Position numbers and translations under genes: made by a program. Below the pieces are notes generated by a model. It saw only the letters and a list, made by a program, of their open reading frames with translations, did no database searches and was not told the DNA's origin. A DNA stretch of 64,000 bases from Aldehydirespirator sp965200005 (GTDB lineage: Bacteria; Actinomycetota; Acidimicrobiia; Acidimicrobiales; Aldehydirespiratoraceae): assembly GCA_965200005.1 (NCBI GenBank), contig OZ241331.1, positions 62,001 to 126,000 of the forward strand, given 5' to 3'. Shown in pieces: positions 8,856 to 18,672 of the stretch (its first letter is position 1; each line of letters starts with the position of its first letter).

Positions 8856-11115
8856 CGGTCTGTAGCAGTGTGTTGAAGGCTGCTTCGTTGAGCACCGGCA
8901 CGCCGAGGCCTTCGGCCTTGCGCACCTTTGAGGCTCCAGCTTTAGCTCCCGTGACAAGCGCCGTAGTGCGGCCCGACACACCGGCAGGCGACTTTCCACC
9001 ACGAGCGAGAATCGCCTGTTTGACGCCGTTGCGGGAGTAGCCATCCAAGGTTCCCGTCACCACGATGACCATCTTCGACAGCGTTTGCGGGATGGACTCG
9101 GCAGCAGGCGAGTCATCGAGTCGTTGTCGCAGGTTGACACCGGCTTGGCGCAACCGATCGATCAATTCAAGGTTGCGAGGCTCGCTAAACCACGCCTTTA
9201 GGGATGCCGCGATGACCGGACCAAAGCCCTCGACTGAGGCGATCTGTTCCTGGCTGGCAGCAATCACGGCATCAATTTCACCGAATGCCGTGGCCAGCGT
9301 CGCAGCGTTGACACGACCGATCTCGGAAATCCTCAGACCAAACAGCAACCGCTCCAGTGGCTGGCTTTTACTGTTCTCGATTGAGCGTCGCAGGTTGTCG
9401 ACGGACAGCTCACCGAAGCCTTCCATACCACCGATGGCGTCGAAGTCCAGCGAGTACAGCCCGGCGATGTCGCTGAGCAATCTAGCCGAAACGAAGCGGT
9501 CGATGTTGCGCTCACCAAGCGACTCAATGTCCATGGCATTGCGGCTGACGTAATGCTCTATGCGGCCCCGTACCTGCCGCTCGCAGCTGTAGTTGACGCA
9601 AAACGTCGCCGACATACCTTCGCGGCGCTCAAGCGGCTCCCCACACACGGGGCAGGTGCGAGGGAACACCCACGGCTCCAGCCCCTGCCGACGTTTCGAC
9701 AGCACCGGACCGACAACCTCGGGAATCACCTCACCGGCCCGGCGAACCGTCACGATGTCTCCAACTCGGACATCCTTGACGGCCACCTGATCTTCGTTGT
9801 GCAGCGTGGCTGTGGTGACGTTTACCCCGCCCACAAACACTTCCTGGAGGCGCGCGAACGGGGTTGCTTGCCCCGATGGACCTATTGACACTTCGATGTC
9901 AAGCAGCTTGGTGGTGCGCTCCTCTGGTGGGAACTTGTAGGCGATCGCCCACCTAGGTGCCTTGGCATCGACACCAAGCAACTCGTGGGCTCCCAGGTCA
10001 TCCACCTTGATGACCATCCCGTCGAACTCGTAGTCGAGGTCGTGACGGCGCTTCTCGAATTGTTGGACAAAGTCCTCGACGCTGCCTAAGTCTGGAAACG
10101 TCTGGGTGTGGCCGTTGACGGGCAAGCCGAGCGATGCCAGCCATTGCAGCGTCTCCGAGTGTGAAGTGAAAGAAGGGCCGCCCTCAATGCGGGCGAGTTG
10201 GTAGCACCAGAACGACAGGTTCCGTCCCGCTGTGACCCTGGCGTCTTTCTGGCGGAGCGATCCTGCGGCAGCATTGCGAGGATTCACGTATTCCCGCTCG
10301 TCGCTGCGCACTCGAGCGGCATTGAGCTGCCTGAAATTGGAGAGCCGGAAGTGGACCTCTCCGCGTACTTCAAGCAGGCTCGGAGCGTCACCGGTGAGGC
10401 GCGCCGGGATGTCGGCGATAGTGCGCACCGAGTGCGTTACGTCTTCACCGACCCGACCGTCGCCCCGGGTAGCGCCCCGTACGAGCACGCCGTTCTCATA
10501 TCGCAGTGAAATAGCCAGGCCGTCGAACTTCAATTCCACCACGTAACCGGAGACGTTGGCTGGTTCCTGATCGTCCTTATCGTTCTGTTTGCCCTGCTCG
10601 TCTTGCTTGTCCTGCTGGTCAGCCTCGTCGCTGGTTGAGGGAACCGACGACGCCTTCAGGCCCCGGAGGACTCGCTGATGCCAGGCCCGCAGTTCCCCAA
10701 GGTCGAATGCGTTGTGAAGCGACATCATCGGCGGTGAATGCTCGACCGGAGAGAACGCCCGATCCGGGGGCGCACCGACACGCTGGGTCGGCGAATCGGG
10801 ATGGATCAACTCGGGATGCTTGGCCTCGAGCGCCTCTAGTTCGGCCAGAAGCTTGTCGTAGTCGCCGTCGCTGATCTCGGGTTTGCCGGCGTAGTACAGG
10901 GCCGAGTGGTGGTTTAGCTCTGCCTGCAATCGACGAGTCCGTGCCGCAGAGTCGGCCGTGGCCGACACCGTTGCTTTCAGTTCCGGTGCTGTGTCAGTCT
11001 GTAGTTCAGATTCATCGCTGCCAACGGCAACCATCACCGCGAGGCTATATCGCCCATATGACTGCCCTGCCACCAGCCCGCCGGAACTAGCCCCCGATGC
11101 GGCTGCGAGCGACAT
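8842..11115 (-). CDS. ligA: NAD+-dependent DNA ligase
   Basis: LigA seals nicks in replication and repair using NAD+. The adenylation Lys is in VVELKFDGLAISLRYENG, followed by ATRGDGRVGEDVTHSVRTI. Next come the OB fold, a four-Cys zinc finger (CPVCGEPLERREG ... CVNYSCERQ), helix-hairpin-helix repeats and a C-terminal BRCT domain (VVTGTLDGYSRNGVKQAIL). At 757 residues it is long for the family, mainly because of a Gln/Asp/Lys-rich linker of about 35 residues just before the catalytic Lys motif (DKQDEQGKQNDKDDQE) and an N-terminal extension. A start at Met28 (11034) is equally possible; neither start has a convincing ribosome binding site. Confidence 0.95.
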   Translation of the reverse strand: MSLAAASGASSGGLVAGQSYGRYSLAVMVAVGSDESELQTDTAPELKATVSATADSAARTRRLQAELNHHSALYYAGKPEISDGDYDKLLAELEALEAKHPELIHPDSPTQRVGAPPDRAFSPVEHSPPMMSLHNAFDLGELRAWHQRVLRGLKASSVPSTSDEADQQDKQDEQGKQNDKDDQEPANVSGYVVELKFDGLAISLRYENGVLVRGATRGDGRVGEDVTHSVRTIADIPARLTGDAPSLLEVRGEVHFRLSNFRQLNAARVRSDEREYVNPRNAAAGSLRQKDARVTAGRNLSFWCYQLARIEGGPSFTSHSETLQWLASLGLPVNGHTQTFPDLGSVEDFVQQFEKRRHDLDYEFDGMVIKVDDLGAHELLGVDAKAPRWAIAYKFPPEERTTKLLDIEVSIGPSGQATPFARLQEVFVGGVNVTTATLHNEDQVAVKDVRVGDIVTVRRAGEVIPEVVGPVLSKRRQGLEPWVFPRTCPVCGEPLERREGMSATFCVNYSCERQVRGRIEHYVSRNAMDIESLGERNIDRFVSARLLSDIAGLYSLDFDAIGGMEGFGELSVDNLRRSIENSKSQPLERLLFGLRISEIGRVNAATLATAFGEIDAVIAASQEQIASVEGFGPVIAASLKAWFSEPRNLELIDRLRQAGVNLRQRLDDSPAAESIPQTLSKMVIVVTGTLDGYSRNGVKQAILARGGKSPAGVSGRTTALVTGAKAGASKVRKAEGLGVPVLNEAAFNTLLQTGEMP

Positions 11116-11208
11116 GGTTACGGCTGCATCGAATTATTGCCATCGCCCTGTCGGCCGTGATTATGGCGTCCTGCGCGGTGGCACACTTTGGTTTGTGTGG
11201 GTGATCAC

Positions 11209-12102
11209 GTGAAGAAGCCCTTTGGCGCGATTGTGAGTTTGCGGGGGGTGGCTGTGATTGCTTCTGGCGTTGGCGTCGTTACAGCGCCGGCCAACGGGAC
11301 GCTCCCCGAGGTGCTGTATCCCGACTCAAGCATGGGCGGTGCGTTGATTGAATTTGGTCTGTGGGCGTTCGCTGTGGTGCTGGCAGGGACCTTGCTGCTA
11401 CCGGGGCCGCGGGCGCTGACGATCGTGCGGATCTTGGCTCCGGCCGTTGCAGTTACACACGTCTGGGCTGCGGTGTCCGGCGCGTCCGTCAACGCGGCGG
11501 TGGTGCTGTCGGTCGTTGCTTCGATGGTCGCAGTAGTCCTGGTCTTGCTGCCTGCCTACGGAGAGGCTCACGTCGACGCCGCCAGTTATGGCACCGAGAA
11601 GCGCTTCCTGTTACGACCACCCGCGCCGGTGATGATCGCGCTGGTCGTCCCCTTGTGGGCAGTGTCAATAGTTGGTGTCGCTACTGGGCCGCTGCTGCTC
11701 GTTCACAGCAACTGGGTGGCGGGCGTCCTCGTGAGCGTTGCCGGGCTTCCTGCTGCAGCACTTGCTGCGCACACTCTGTTTCGATTGGCTAGACGCTGGT
11801 TGGTCTTCGTCCCCAACGGCGTCGTGGTTCACGACTACCTCGCCGTTGCGGAACCCCTCCCGTTGGGGCGCCGAGCCATCAGATCGATCGGGCCTGCGCC
11901 TGCGATCTCAACCGCAACCGACTTGACCGTTCAAGCTCTGGGACTCGCGCTTCAGTTGCGTCTACGTGAACCTGTCACCGCAAGTGTGCGAGCAGGTCGC
12001 AAGCAAACAAACAACCAGTCAATGGCGGCACTGCTGGTGTCACCAAGCCGCCCCGCAGCTGTGATGTCAACCGCAAGACATCGCGGCATCAAGATCGCCT
12101 AG
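11209..12102 (+). CDS. Conserved actinobacterial-type membrane protein, function unknown
   Basis: A 297-residue protein with about six hydrophobic segments in the first 200 residues, arranged in pairs (for example VVLSVVASMVAVVLVLLPAY and VMIALVVPLWAVSIVGVA). A more polar C-terminal part contains LFRLARRWLVFVPNGVVVHD. The stretch from WLVFVPNG resembles the PH-like region of small bacterial membrane proteins, but no family is claimed. The GTG at 11209 (KKPFGAIV follows) is preferred over an upstream start at 11188, which would put polar residues before the first helix. It ends one base before the SDR gene starts (TAG ATG), so the two are probably co-transcribed. This pair interrupts the leftward mnmA-ligA block. 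Confidence 0.6.
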   Translation: MKKPFGAIVSLRGVAVIASGVGVVTAPANGTLPEVLYPDSSMGGALIEFGLWAFAVVLAGTLLLPGPRALTIVRILAPAVAVTHVWAAVSGASVNAAVVLSVVASMVAVVLVLLPAYGEAHVDAASYGTEKRFLLRPPAPVMIALVVPLWAVSIVGVATGPLLLVHSNWVAGVLVSVAGLPAAALAAHTLFRLARRWLVFVPNGVVVHDYLAVAEPLPLGRRAIRSIGPAPAISTATDLTVQALGLALQLRLREPVTASVRAGRKQTNNQSMAALLVSPSRPAAVMSTARHRGIKIA

Positions 12103-12918
12103 ATGTCCAACCCGATGGCCAACCCGGACGCACCGACGGCCCAGCGGCCTTACAGCTTTGCGGGCAAGCGGGCGCTGGTGACTGGTGGCGGCGCCGGGAT
12201 CGGGTTGGCAGTCGCATCAGCATTAGACAGTGCGGGCGCAACGGTGCGCACGATCGACATCGATGCCAGCACTGATCCTTCGTTTGTCGGCGACACGAGC
12301 GACGACGAAGTTCTGAGCCAACTGTTCAGTTGGCTTGATCGGGCACTCGGTGGACTTGACATCATCGTCAACAACGTCGGCATCGCAGGAGCCTGTGGTG
12401 CAGTCGAGGACATTGATCCCTCAGACTTTGACGAGTGCGTCCGTGTCAACTTAGGTTCGACGTTTCGTGTGACGCACCACGGCGTACCGCGACTGCGTGC
12501 TGCAGGCGGAGGCTCAATCGTCAACATTTCCTCATCAGCCGGACACTTGCCGTACCCGCTGAGGTCGCCTTATGTGGCTTCAAAGTGGGCTGTTGAAGGG
12601 CTCACCAAGAGTTGGGCTATGGAACTGGGACGCTTCGGTATCCGGGTCAACGCTGTGGCGCCTGGCCCGGTTACCAACGAGCGGATGGACAGGGTCATAA
12701 ACACCGAAGCCGCAACTGCTGGTGTGGACTCCGCCACGATCCGTCACGGCTATCTCGATCAGACCTCAATGCGAACGTTTGTCACAGTTGACGACATCGC
12801 AGCCGCCGTTGTCTTCTTATGTTCCGATGCGGCGCGCTACATCAACGGTGAAGTCCTAAGCGTCGACGGCCACACAGAGACACTCCGAACCACCTGGCCT
12901 GACAACATCCGCGCTTGA
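12103..12918 (+). CDS. Short-chain dehydrogenase/reductase (SDR) family oxidoreductase
   Basis: A 271-residue classical SDR, a cytosolic NAD(P)-dependent oxidoreductase. It has the cofactor-binding motif TGGGAGIG near residue 28, NNVG near residue 91, catalytic Ser in NISSSAGH, the YVASK catalytic Tyr/Lys pair near residue 164 and PGPV near residue 190. The acidic residue after the second strand (TIDIDAS) suggests NAD+ rather than NADP+ preference. The C-terminus VLSVDGHTETLRTTW is slightly extended. It directly follows the membrane protein gene. Substrate cannot be predicted. Confidence 0.88.
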   Translation: MSNPMANPDAPTAQRPYSFAGKRALVTGGGAGIGLAVASALDSAGATVRTIDIDASTDPSFVGDTSDDEVLSQLFSWLDRALGGLDIIVNNVGIAGACGAVEDIDPSDFDECVRVNLGSTFRVTHHGVPRLRAAGGGSIVNISSSAGHLPYPLRSPYVASKWAVEGLTKSWAMELGRFGIRVNAVAPGPVTNERMDRVINTEAATAGVDSATIRHGYLDQTSMRTFVTVDDIAAAVVFLCSDAARYINGEVLSVDGHTETLRTTWPDNIRA

Positions 12919-12929
12919 ACTCCGATGGA

Positions 12930-14036
12930 TCAGCCTCGGGCGGCTATGCCGCCTCCGATGACTGTGTCGCCGTCGTAGGCAACAACGCTTTGGCCGGGTG
13001 CTACTGCTCGATGAGGCTTGTCCCAGCAGATCCTTGTCCAGCTATCGCCTTCACGTTCAAGCGTGGCTGGCTCGGTAGCTCCGTGCGCAGAAATCTGAAC
13101 ATCAACTGGCGTAGTCACCGAATCGCCAACCCAACTCCAGCTTGCGAGCGGCGTGTACCGGCGTGACAGATGCTCACGCTCGCCTACCGTCACCTTTGCT
13201 GCAGTTGCATCGACATCAACCACATACATCGGCGGGCCCCCGCCTTGGAGACCGAGCCCTCGACGTTGACCGATCGTCACCATCTCCAAGGCCTCGACTC
13301 GCCCCACCTGTCGACCCGCTGTGTCTACCACCGCAGCCGACCGCAGCGGGATGCGATCCCCCAGGAACGCTGATCGCCCTGCCGCTGCCGTGATGAAGCA
13401 AACATCTTGGCTATCGGGCTTGGTGGCAGTCACTAGGCCACGCTGCAGCGCCTCTTCGCGAACCGTGTCCTTCGTCATCTCACCGACCGGCAACAGCAGC
13501 CGCTTAAGCACAGCCTCCGTGAGCATGTGCAACACATATGACTGATCTTTGCGAGCATCGGCTCCACGGGCAATCCTCAGACCATATGGGGTGCGTACCA
13601 CCCGGGCGTGGTGGCCGGTTGCAACCATGTCGAATCCGAGCGCCTCGGCGCGGTGCAGTAGACGGCTGAACTTCAGGTGACGATTGCACTCGACGCAGGG
13701 GTTCGGGGTGCGTCCCGCAGCATGATCGGCCACATACGGCTCAACGACATGGCGATCGAAGTCGTCACCAAAGTTGAACACGTGATGATCGATACCGAGG
13801 CGATCTGCAACCCAACGAGCGTCATCAACATCTGAAACCGAACAGCAACCCGTATCGCTAGGGCCGCCCCACAACTTCATGGTGACACCCGACACGTCAT
13901 GGCCCGCGTCGCGCAACAAGGCAGCCGCGACCGAGGAGTCGACACCCCCAGACATAGCCACCAGCACCCTGCACGGCTCGACCGGTTGTGGCAGCGACTC
14001 AGCCCCGCCCGCTGCCGTCTTGCCAAGCCCCATCAT
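12930..14036 (-). CDS. mnmA: tRNA-uridine 2-sulfurtransferase
   Basis: MnmA (TrmU) adenylates and thiolates U34 of tRNAs for Lys, Glu and Gln, using sulfur relayed from a cysteine desulfurase. The PP-loop ATP site MSGGVDSSVAA lies near residue 30. The first catalytic Cys is in NPCVECNRHLKF near residue 100 and the second in QDVCFI near residue 205, followed by the C-terminal beta-barrel. The length of 368 residues is normal. The start overlaps the cysteine desulfurase stop by four bases (14033-14036), which fits the functional pairing of desulfurase and thiolase. Confidence 0.96.
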   Translation of the reverse strand: MMGLGKTAAGGAESLPQPVEPCRVLVAMSGGVDSSVAAALLRDAGHDVSGVTMKLWGGPSDTGCCSVSDVDDARWVADRLGIDHHVFNFGDDFDRHVVEPYVADHAAGRTPNPCVECNRHLKFSRLLHRAEALGFDMVATGHHARVVRTPYGLRIARGADARKDQSYVLHMLTEAVLKRLLLPVGEMTKDTVREEALQRGLVTATKPDSQDVCFITAAAGRSAFLGDRIPLRSAAVVDTAGRQVGRVEALEMVTIGQRRGLGLQGGGPPMYVVDVDATAAKVTVGEREHLSRRYTPLASWSWVGDSVTTPVDVQISAHGATEPATLEREGDSWTRICWDKPHRAVAPGQSVVAYDGDTVIGGGIAARG

Positions 14037-15205
14037 CCGCCCCCGAAACGATCGAGACGCCGCACCGAACGATCGATCACATCAACCGCCTGCTCGACAT
14101 CGGACTCCACCGTGTTATGACCCATCGAGAGTCGCAGCGACCCAAGCGCAACGTCTCGAGGGATGCCCATCGCGGCAAGCACATGTGAAGGGTTCTGAGC
14201 TCCGCTTGAACAAGAGGATGCCGCAGACGCGCGTATCCCCTCGCTGTCAATCAAGAACAGCAGGGCTTCGCTCTGGATGCCCTCAATGCAGACGTTGGCG
14301 ATGCCGGCAGCGATATGGCTGCGATCGTCGTCATCGCGTGCAGCAGAGACCACCACCCGGTCACCCAGGCATCCAATGAGACCATCGATCAAGCCATCCC
14401 GCAGCACACGGAGCCGGGCAATCATCTCGGCACGGCCTTCGACTGTCTCGCTGAGCGCCTCAGCAAACGAGACCGCTCCCGCTACATCTGGTGTACCGGC
14501 ACGCCGACCTCGCTCCTGACCCCCGCCAACGATCAGCGGATCGAGTTCCACACCGTTGCGCACCACCAGAGCTCCCGTGCCGACCGGGGAACCAAGCTTG
14601 TGCCCGGTCACCGAGATCAGGTCGTAGTCGGCAGCGTCGACCGCCAGGTCGATCCAATTCGCCGCTTGCACGGCGTCGGTGTGCAGCAAGGCTTCGGGCG
14701 CAGCGTCACGAACCACGGATGCAACCTTGGCTAGCGGAGTGATCGATCCTGTTTCGTTGTTGACACCGATCACCGAGACGATTGCCACCTCGTTGGATCT
14801 CTTTGCGAGTAGGTCAGACAATCCTTCAAGGTCGATGAGACCCCGCTTGTCAACACCAACCAGCAAGCCCCCGGATCGCTCTACGGGATCCTCGACAGCG
14901 TGATGCTCAACCTCGCTGCATACTGCCAGCGGGCGGCTGGGGCGAGCACCGAGGGCGCCCCGTATCGCCATGTTGTCGGCCTCGCTCCCCCCGGATGTGA
15001 ACACGATGTCACCGGGGGTGGCGCCGAGCGCTACCGCGACCCGCTCACGGGCCCGATCAAGGGCTTGACGTGCTTGCCGCGCGCTGCGATGCGAGCCAGT
15101 CGGGTTGGCGTGATGGCGCGACGCTGCATCAAGCCATGCTTGCAACGCTGCAGGCCTCAACGGCGTCGAGGCCGCGTGATCGAGGTAAACCTCCGCCACG
15201 CTCAC
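14033..15205 (-). CDS. Cysteine desulfurase (IscS/NifS family)
   Basis: This PLP enzyme converts cysteine to alanine and a protein-bound persulfide, feeding Fe-S cluster assembly and tRNA thiolation. It begins VYLDHAASTPLRPAALQAW, has FTSGGSEADNMAIRGAL near residue 68, the PLP lysine in SVTGHKLGSPVGTGALV near residue 200, GGGQERGRRAGTPDV near 232, and the catalytic Cys in ASSCSSGAQNPSHVL near 322. At 390 residues it matches the IscS/NifS class rather than SufS. It is translationally coupled to mnmA, so a role in tRNA 2-thiouridine synthesis is likely. Confidence 0.95.
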   Translation of the reverse strand: MSVAEVYLDHAASTPLRPAALQAWLDAASRHHANPTGSHRSARQARQALDRARERVAVALGATPGDIVFTSGGSEADNMAIRGALGARPSRPLAVCSEVEHHAVEDPVERSGGLLVGVDKRGLIDLEGLSDLLAKRSNEVAIVSVIGVNNETGSITPLAKVASVVRDAAPEALLHTDAVQAANWIDLAVDAADYDLISVTGHKLGSPVGTGALVVRNGVELDPLIVGGGQERGRRAGTPDVAGAVSFAEALSETVEGRAEMIARLRVLRDGLIDGLIGCLGDRVVVSAARDDDDRSHIAAGIANVCIEGIQSEALLFLIDSEGIRASAASSCSSGAQNPSHVLAAMGIPRDVALGSLRLSMGHNTVESDVEQAVDVIDRSVRRLDRFGGG

Positions 15206-15332
15206 CGCGACAGCCTAAAGCTCAGTGCTTCGCAGGCAGCCTCGGAGCCGACAGGCATCCTCGCAGCCAGCAGGCGGGCTTCGGTCTGGCTTGGTGTTGC
15301 GACTAGTTGTTGCAGCGTTTGATCGCCCAGTA

Positions 15333-15377
15333 GTTGCCCGCCCTGTGGTTGCCAGCCCAGCGGTTGCCCGCCTCGCG
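15333..15377. repeat. Three-unit 15-bp tandem repeat
   Basis: The block GTTGCCNGCC recurs at 15333, 15348 and 15363, a 15-base period, in the intergenic stretch between the rhomboid stop and the desulfurase start. The units are imperfect. No gene is visible in this 177-base gap; a role is not apparent. Confidence 0.6.
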
Positions 15378-15382
15378 CCTAC

Positions 15383-16384
15383 TCAGATTCCGGCAGCAAG
15401 TAGTGATCCTGAAACGAGAGCCACACTAAACGAACATGCGAACACCAACGTCCTCCATATGGGCGCTCCACGTCGTTCGAACGCCAACATCATCGAGCCC
15501 ATCACTAAGCCGGCTGCCAGGCCACCAAAGTGACCGCCAATGGAGATGCCAGGTATTGCCAGCGTCAACGCCAGGTTCAAGAACAGCAGCGCGCCCAGGC
15601 GAGACCGCAACGGCTTCGAACCGATGGCGCGTTGCACTAGCAACATCGCACCCATGAGTCCATAGACGGCCCCCGAAGCTCCTACCGTCGCCTGGTTCGG
15701 TGCCGTCAACCAGCTGCTGAGGACACCGCCCGACGCCGAGTCCACCGCCGATCGCACAGCGTCGGCCGACAACAGCAATACGCCAAAAGCACCGCCAAAC
15801 ATCGACACGAGATACAGGGCCAGGAACCGGGCACGTCCGAAGGCGGCCTCAAGCAGTTCGCCGAGAAGCCACAGGGCGTACATGTTGAAGGCGAGATGCA
15901 GCATCCCGTCGTGAAGGAACGCTGAGGTGATGATGCGGTAGTACTCGCCAGCGTCAACTCCGATGTAATGCCAGCCGTCGCTCTGTAGTTCGCCTGCCCG
16001 GGCGAACAGGCCGCCGTCAACCAACAGCTCGCGACTTATCCGAGTCACGCCTTCAAGTGAGCCGGTCATGGCCACCGAATAAACGAAGACAAGCCCATTC
16101 AGGGCTAGCAACACCCTGGTGACCATGGCGGGGCCGGTCGAGTGCCTAGATCCCGATGTTGAGCGACGTGGCGCTATCGGCAGCTTTGGGCGGTAGCGGG
16201 AGGTGCATTCGGGGCAGTGAAAGCCAACCGAGGCCTGGAACATGCACTCGGGACAGATCGGGCGGTCGCAGCGCTGGCAGGTCACACCACCGCGCCGATC
16301 GGGATGCTTGTAGCAAAGTCGCTCTCGGGGCGAATCAACTATCTCAGGCGTTTCAGCCACAACCCCGCACGGTACCGGCCGCAC
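15383..16384 (-). CDS. Rhomboid family intramembrane serine protease with N-terminal zinc finger
   Basis: Rhomboids cleave transmembrane substrates inside the bilayer. The 333-residue protein starts with a B-box-like zinc-binding region (about residues 24-62: CYKHPDRRGGVTCQRCDRP, then CPECMF and CPECTSRY). A six-helix rhomboid domain follows: HLAFNMYALWLLGELLE, the nucleophile Ser in VGASGAVYGLMGA near residue 235, and the partner His in GGHFGGLAAGLVMG near residue 285. Both catalytic residues are present. The N-terminal zinc finger is common in actinobacterial rhomboids. It is transcribed leftwards after the desulfurase/mnmA pair, in the same direction but 177 bases upstream. Confidence 0.92.
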   Translation of the reverse strand: MRPVPCGVVAETPEIVDSPRERLCYKHPDRRGGVTCQRCDRPICPECMFQASVGFHCPECTSRYRPKLPIAPRRSTSGSRHSTGPAMVTRVLLALNGLVFVYSVAMTGSLEGVTRISRELLVDGGLFARAGELQSDGWHYIGVDAGEYYRIITSAFLHDGMLHLAFNMYALWLLGELLEAAFGRARFLALYLVSMFGGAFGVLLLSADAVRSAVDSASGGVLSSWLTAPNQATVGASGAVYGLMGAMLLVQRAIGSKPLRSRLGALLFLNLALTLAIPGISIGGHFGGLAAGLVMGSMMLAFERRGAPIWRTLVFACSFSVALVSGSLLAAGI

Positions 16385-16411
16385 CGGTGACGGCCACTAG
16401 CATCGCTCGCA

Positions 16412-18376
16412 GTGGCCACCGAAGCTCAGCCTCACACGGCCACTGCGAGGACAGCGACCCCATCGCCGGTTGAGCGGGGCATCGTGCCAATTGAGCATCA
16501 CTCGCTTTTGTCGGATCGTTTCACGGCTGCGGTCGTTACGCCAGAGGGACGAATTGTCTGGCATTGCGTGCCCCGGATCGACTCGTTCCCGCTGTTTGCT
16601 GAACTCGTGGGCGGGCCAGGAACCGGCTACTGGGACATCACGCCACTAGCGGGTGACGGTGTGCCGTCTCAGCGCTACGTGGGTCACTCACTGGTGCTTG
16701 AGACTTCATGGACGAACGCCAGCGTCAACGTAAAGGTCACCGACTTTCTTGACTGCTCTCACCTGGTTGCCGGATCGAGTGGTGCGAGGTTGCAGCGTCC
16801 TGTCGCAAGCCGGCTAGTTCGAGTCGTGTCGGGCACAGCGTCGGTGCGGGTTGAGTTCGCGCCACGGCTTGGCATCACCGGTACGCGGCTGCGCCGTGAT
16901 CGCAGCTCCCTACGATGCGAAACCTCGAGCATCAAGGACGTAAGTCTGTGGCCCCGGGTTGAGTTACGAAGCCCCGACCTTGGCTGGCACCTCACATCTG
17001 ATGGTTCTAACGACACAGCATTCGCAGAAGTGGAGTTGAAATCACAGCCCCTAGCGCTTGAACTGATCTGCTACAACGAGTCCTCCAATGCGATCCCAGC
17101 ATCTAGGTCGCGAGCAGAATCGCGGCCGATGCAGCCAACATGGGGTTCGGATGCACCACCGCAACTCAACGCGGCGCAGCGGCACTCCATGACGCAGTCG
17201 CACTGGGAGCACTGGGCTTCACAACTGAAACTCCCGCCGCTTCACACCGAGATGGTGCGCAGATCGGCGCTAACGCTCAAGGCGCTGTGTCACGAGCCGA
17301 CGGGCGCGATTGTTGCCGCTCCCACGACCAGCCTTCCCGAGTGCATCGGCGGGATCCGCAACTGGGACTACCGCTTTTGCTGGATCCGAGACGCTTCGAT
17401 GACTGCGATCGCCTTGATCCGCCTCGGATCCCTTGGGGAGGCCGTGGCGCTGCTCGACTGGCTGGTGCGGCTGGTGGATCGCAAGCAGGCCCGTCTTGAT
17501 CAACTCAAGCCCCTCTATGCCGTCGACGGCGAGGCGCTACCTGCAGAGACCGAGATTGCAGGCTTTGTGGGGTACCGGGGCAGCCGGCCGGTTCGCATCG
17601 GCAACTCAGCGGAAGATCAACTTCAGACCGATGCTCTGGGCTGGGTGATGGAGTTGATCTGGTGGCTCGACCGCGCCGGGGGAAAGCTCACTCGACACCA
17701 CGCCAAGCTCGTGCAACACATCGTCGAGGCTGTGCGCAATAACTGGCAGCAGCCCGATCAGGGCATGTGGGAGATCCGGGCACCTGCACGTCACCACGTC
17801 CACTCGAAGGTCATGTGTTGGCTGGCCGTGCATCGAGCCATGTCGCTAGCTCCGAAGCTCTGGGGTCACCGGATCCCAGATTGGGCTCGGCTACGTGACG
17901 AGATTGCCGCTGAAGTGCTTGAGTTGGGATGGAACCCGCGCATTGAAGCGTTCAGCGTCGCCTACGACAGCAATGAGTTAGACGCTTCCGTGCTGATGAT
18001 TGCGCGCTGCGGGATGCTTGCGTCTGACGATCCCCGACTTCACAAGACAATCAACTCCATTGAAGCTGAACTGCGTGACGGGGTTGCGCTTTATCGCTAC
18101 CGATGCGATGACGGGTTAGTTGGCGCCGAGGGAGGGTTCCTGTTGATGACGTCGTGGCTGATTGACGCCAGGATCGCTATCGGTCAAGTAGAGGAAGCGG
18201 CTCGCCTGCTTGACGATTTGATCGCGCTAGCCGGGCCGACCCAGTTGATGTCTGAGGAATACGATCCGAGCGAGGGGGTGGCGCTAGGAAACTTTCCTCA
18301 GGCGTATACGCACATAGGGGTGATCGAGAACGCTGTGAACCTCGCCGCGGCCCAGGCTTCGTTGAATCGAGATTAG
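16412..18376 (+). CDS. Glycoside hydrolase family 15 protein (trehalase/glucoamylase-like)
   Basis: A 654-residue cytosolic protein with an N-terminal beta-sandwich (to about residue 270) and a C-terminal (alpha/alpha)6 barrel. Family blocks are RNWDYRFCWIRDASMTAIAL near residue 325 and a C-terminal EEYDPSEGVALGNFPQAYTH near residue 615, which carries the catalytic-base region. This arrangement is shared by bacterial GH15 trehalases and glucoamylases; substrate is probably trehalose or short alpha-glucans, but cannot be separated from sequence alone. The start is a GTG at 16412. It is convergent with the NfuA-like gene, the two stops overlapping by four bases (18373-18376). Confidence 0.9.
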   Translation: MATEAQPHTATARTATPSPVERGIVPIEHHSLLSDRFTAAVVTPEGRIVWHCVPRIDSFPLFAELVGGPGTGYWDITPLAGDGVPSQRYVGHSLVLETSWTNASVNVKVTDFLDCSHLVAGSSGARLQRPVASRLVRVVSGTASVRVEFAPRLGITGTRLRRDRSSLRCETSSIKDVSLWPRVELRSPDLGWHLTSDGSNDTAFAEVELKSQPLALELICYNESSNAIPASRSRAESRPMQPTWGSDAPPQLNAAQRHSMTQSHWEHWASQLKLPPLHTEMVRRSALTLKALCHEPTGAIVAAPTTSLPECIGGIRNWDYRFCWIRDASMTAIALIRLGSLGEAVALLDWLVRLVDRKQARLDQLKPLYAVDGEALPAETEIAGFVGYRGSRPVRIGNSAEDQLQTDALGWVMELIWWLDRAGGKLTRHHAKLVQHIVEAVRNNWQQPDQGMWEIRAPARHHVHSKVMCWLAVHRAMSLAPKLWGHRIPDWARLRDEIAAEVLELGWNPRIEAFSVAYDSNELDASVLMIARCGMLASDDPRLHKTINSIEAELRDGVALYRYRCDDGLVGAEGGFLLMTSWLIDARIAIGQVEEAARLLDDLIALAGPTQLMSEEYDPSEGVALGNFPQAYTHIGVIENAVNLAAAQASLNRD

Positions 18377-18672
18377 AGGGAGACGAGGGTCTCGTTCATC
18401 TCGGCCACGCCTAAGGCGTTGACCTCAACAACCTCAGTAACTCCGGGAACGCGGTCACGCATGATCCGCTCGATCCCCGCCTTGAGCGTCTGCGTGGAGG
18501 CAGGGCAGGTCACACACGCACCGTGTAGCTCAACGGTGACAACCCCGCTGCGTTCATCAACGTCGATCAGGTCGATGTCACCCTCGTCGGCCACGATCGC
18601 AGGCCTGATGATCTCAATGATCCTCTCCACCTGCGTACGCACAGCCCCTATTGTCGCACCAATGGGCGACAA
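18373..18672 (-). CDS. NifU C-terminal domain (Nfu-type) Fe-S scaffold/carrier
   Basis: A 99-residue protein made only of the Nfu domain. It begins with a helix (VERIIEIIRPAIVADEGDIDLIDVDE), has a beta-strand VVTVELHGAC and the cluster-binding CVTCPAST motif (Cys-x-x-Cys near residues 53-56), then the helix TLKAGIERIMRDRVPGV. Such proteins carry 4Fe-4S clusters to target enzymes. It lies next to the desulfurase/mnmA region only loosely and is likely a monocistronic gene. Confidence 0.9.
   Translation of the reverse strand: MSPIGATIGAVRTQVERIIEIIRPAIVADEGDIDLIDVDERSGVVTVELHGACVTCPASTQTLKAGIERIMRDRVPGVTEVVEVNALGVAEMNETLVSL

Noticed and set aside
10198..10546. Overlapping + strand frames inside ligA
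   Set aside because: Shadows of the conserved ligA adenylation domain.
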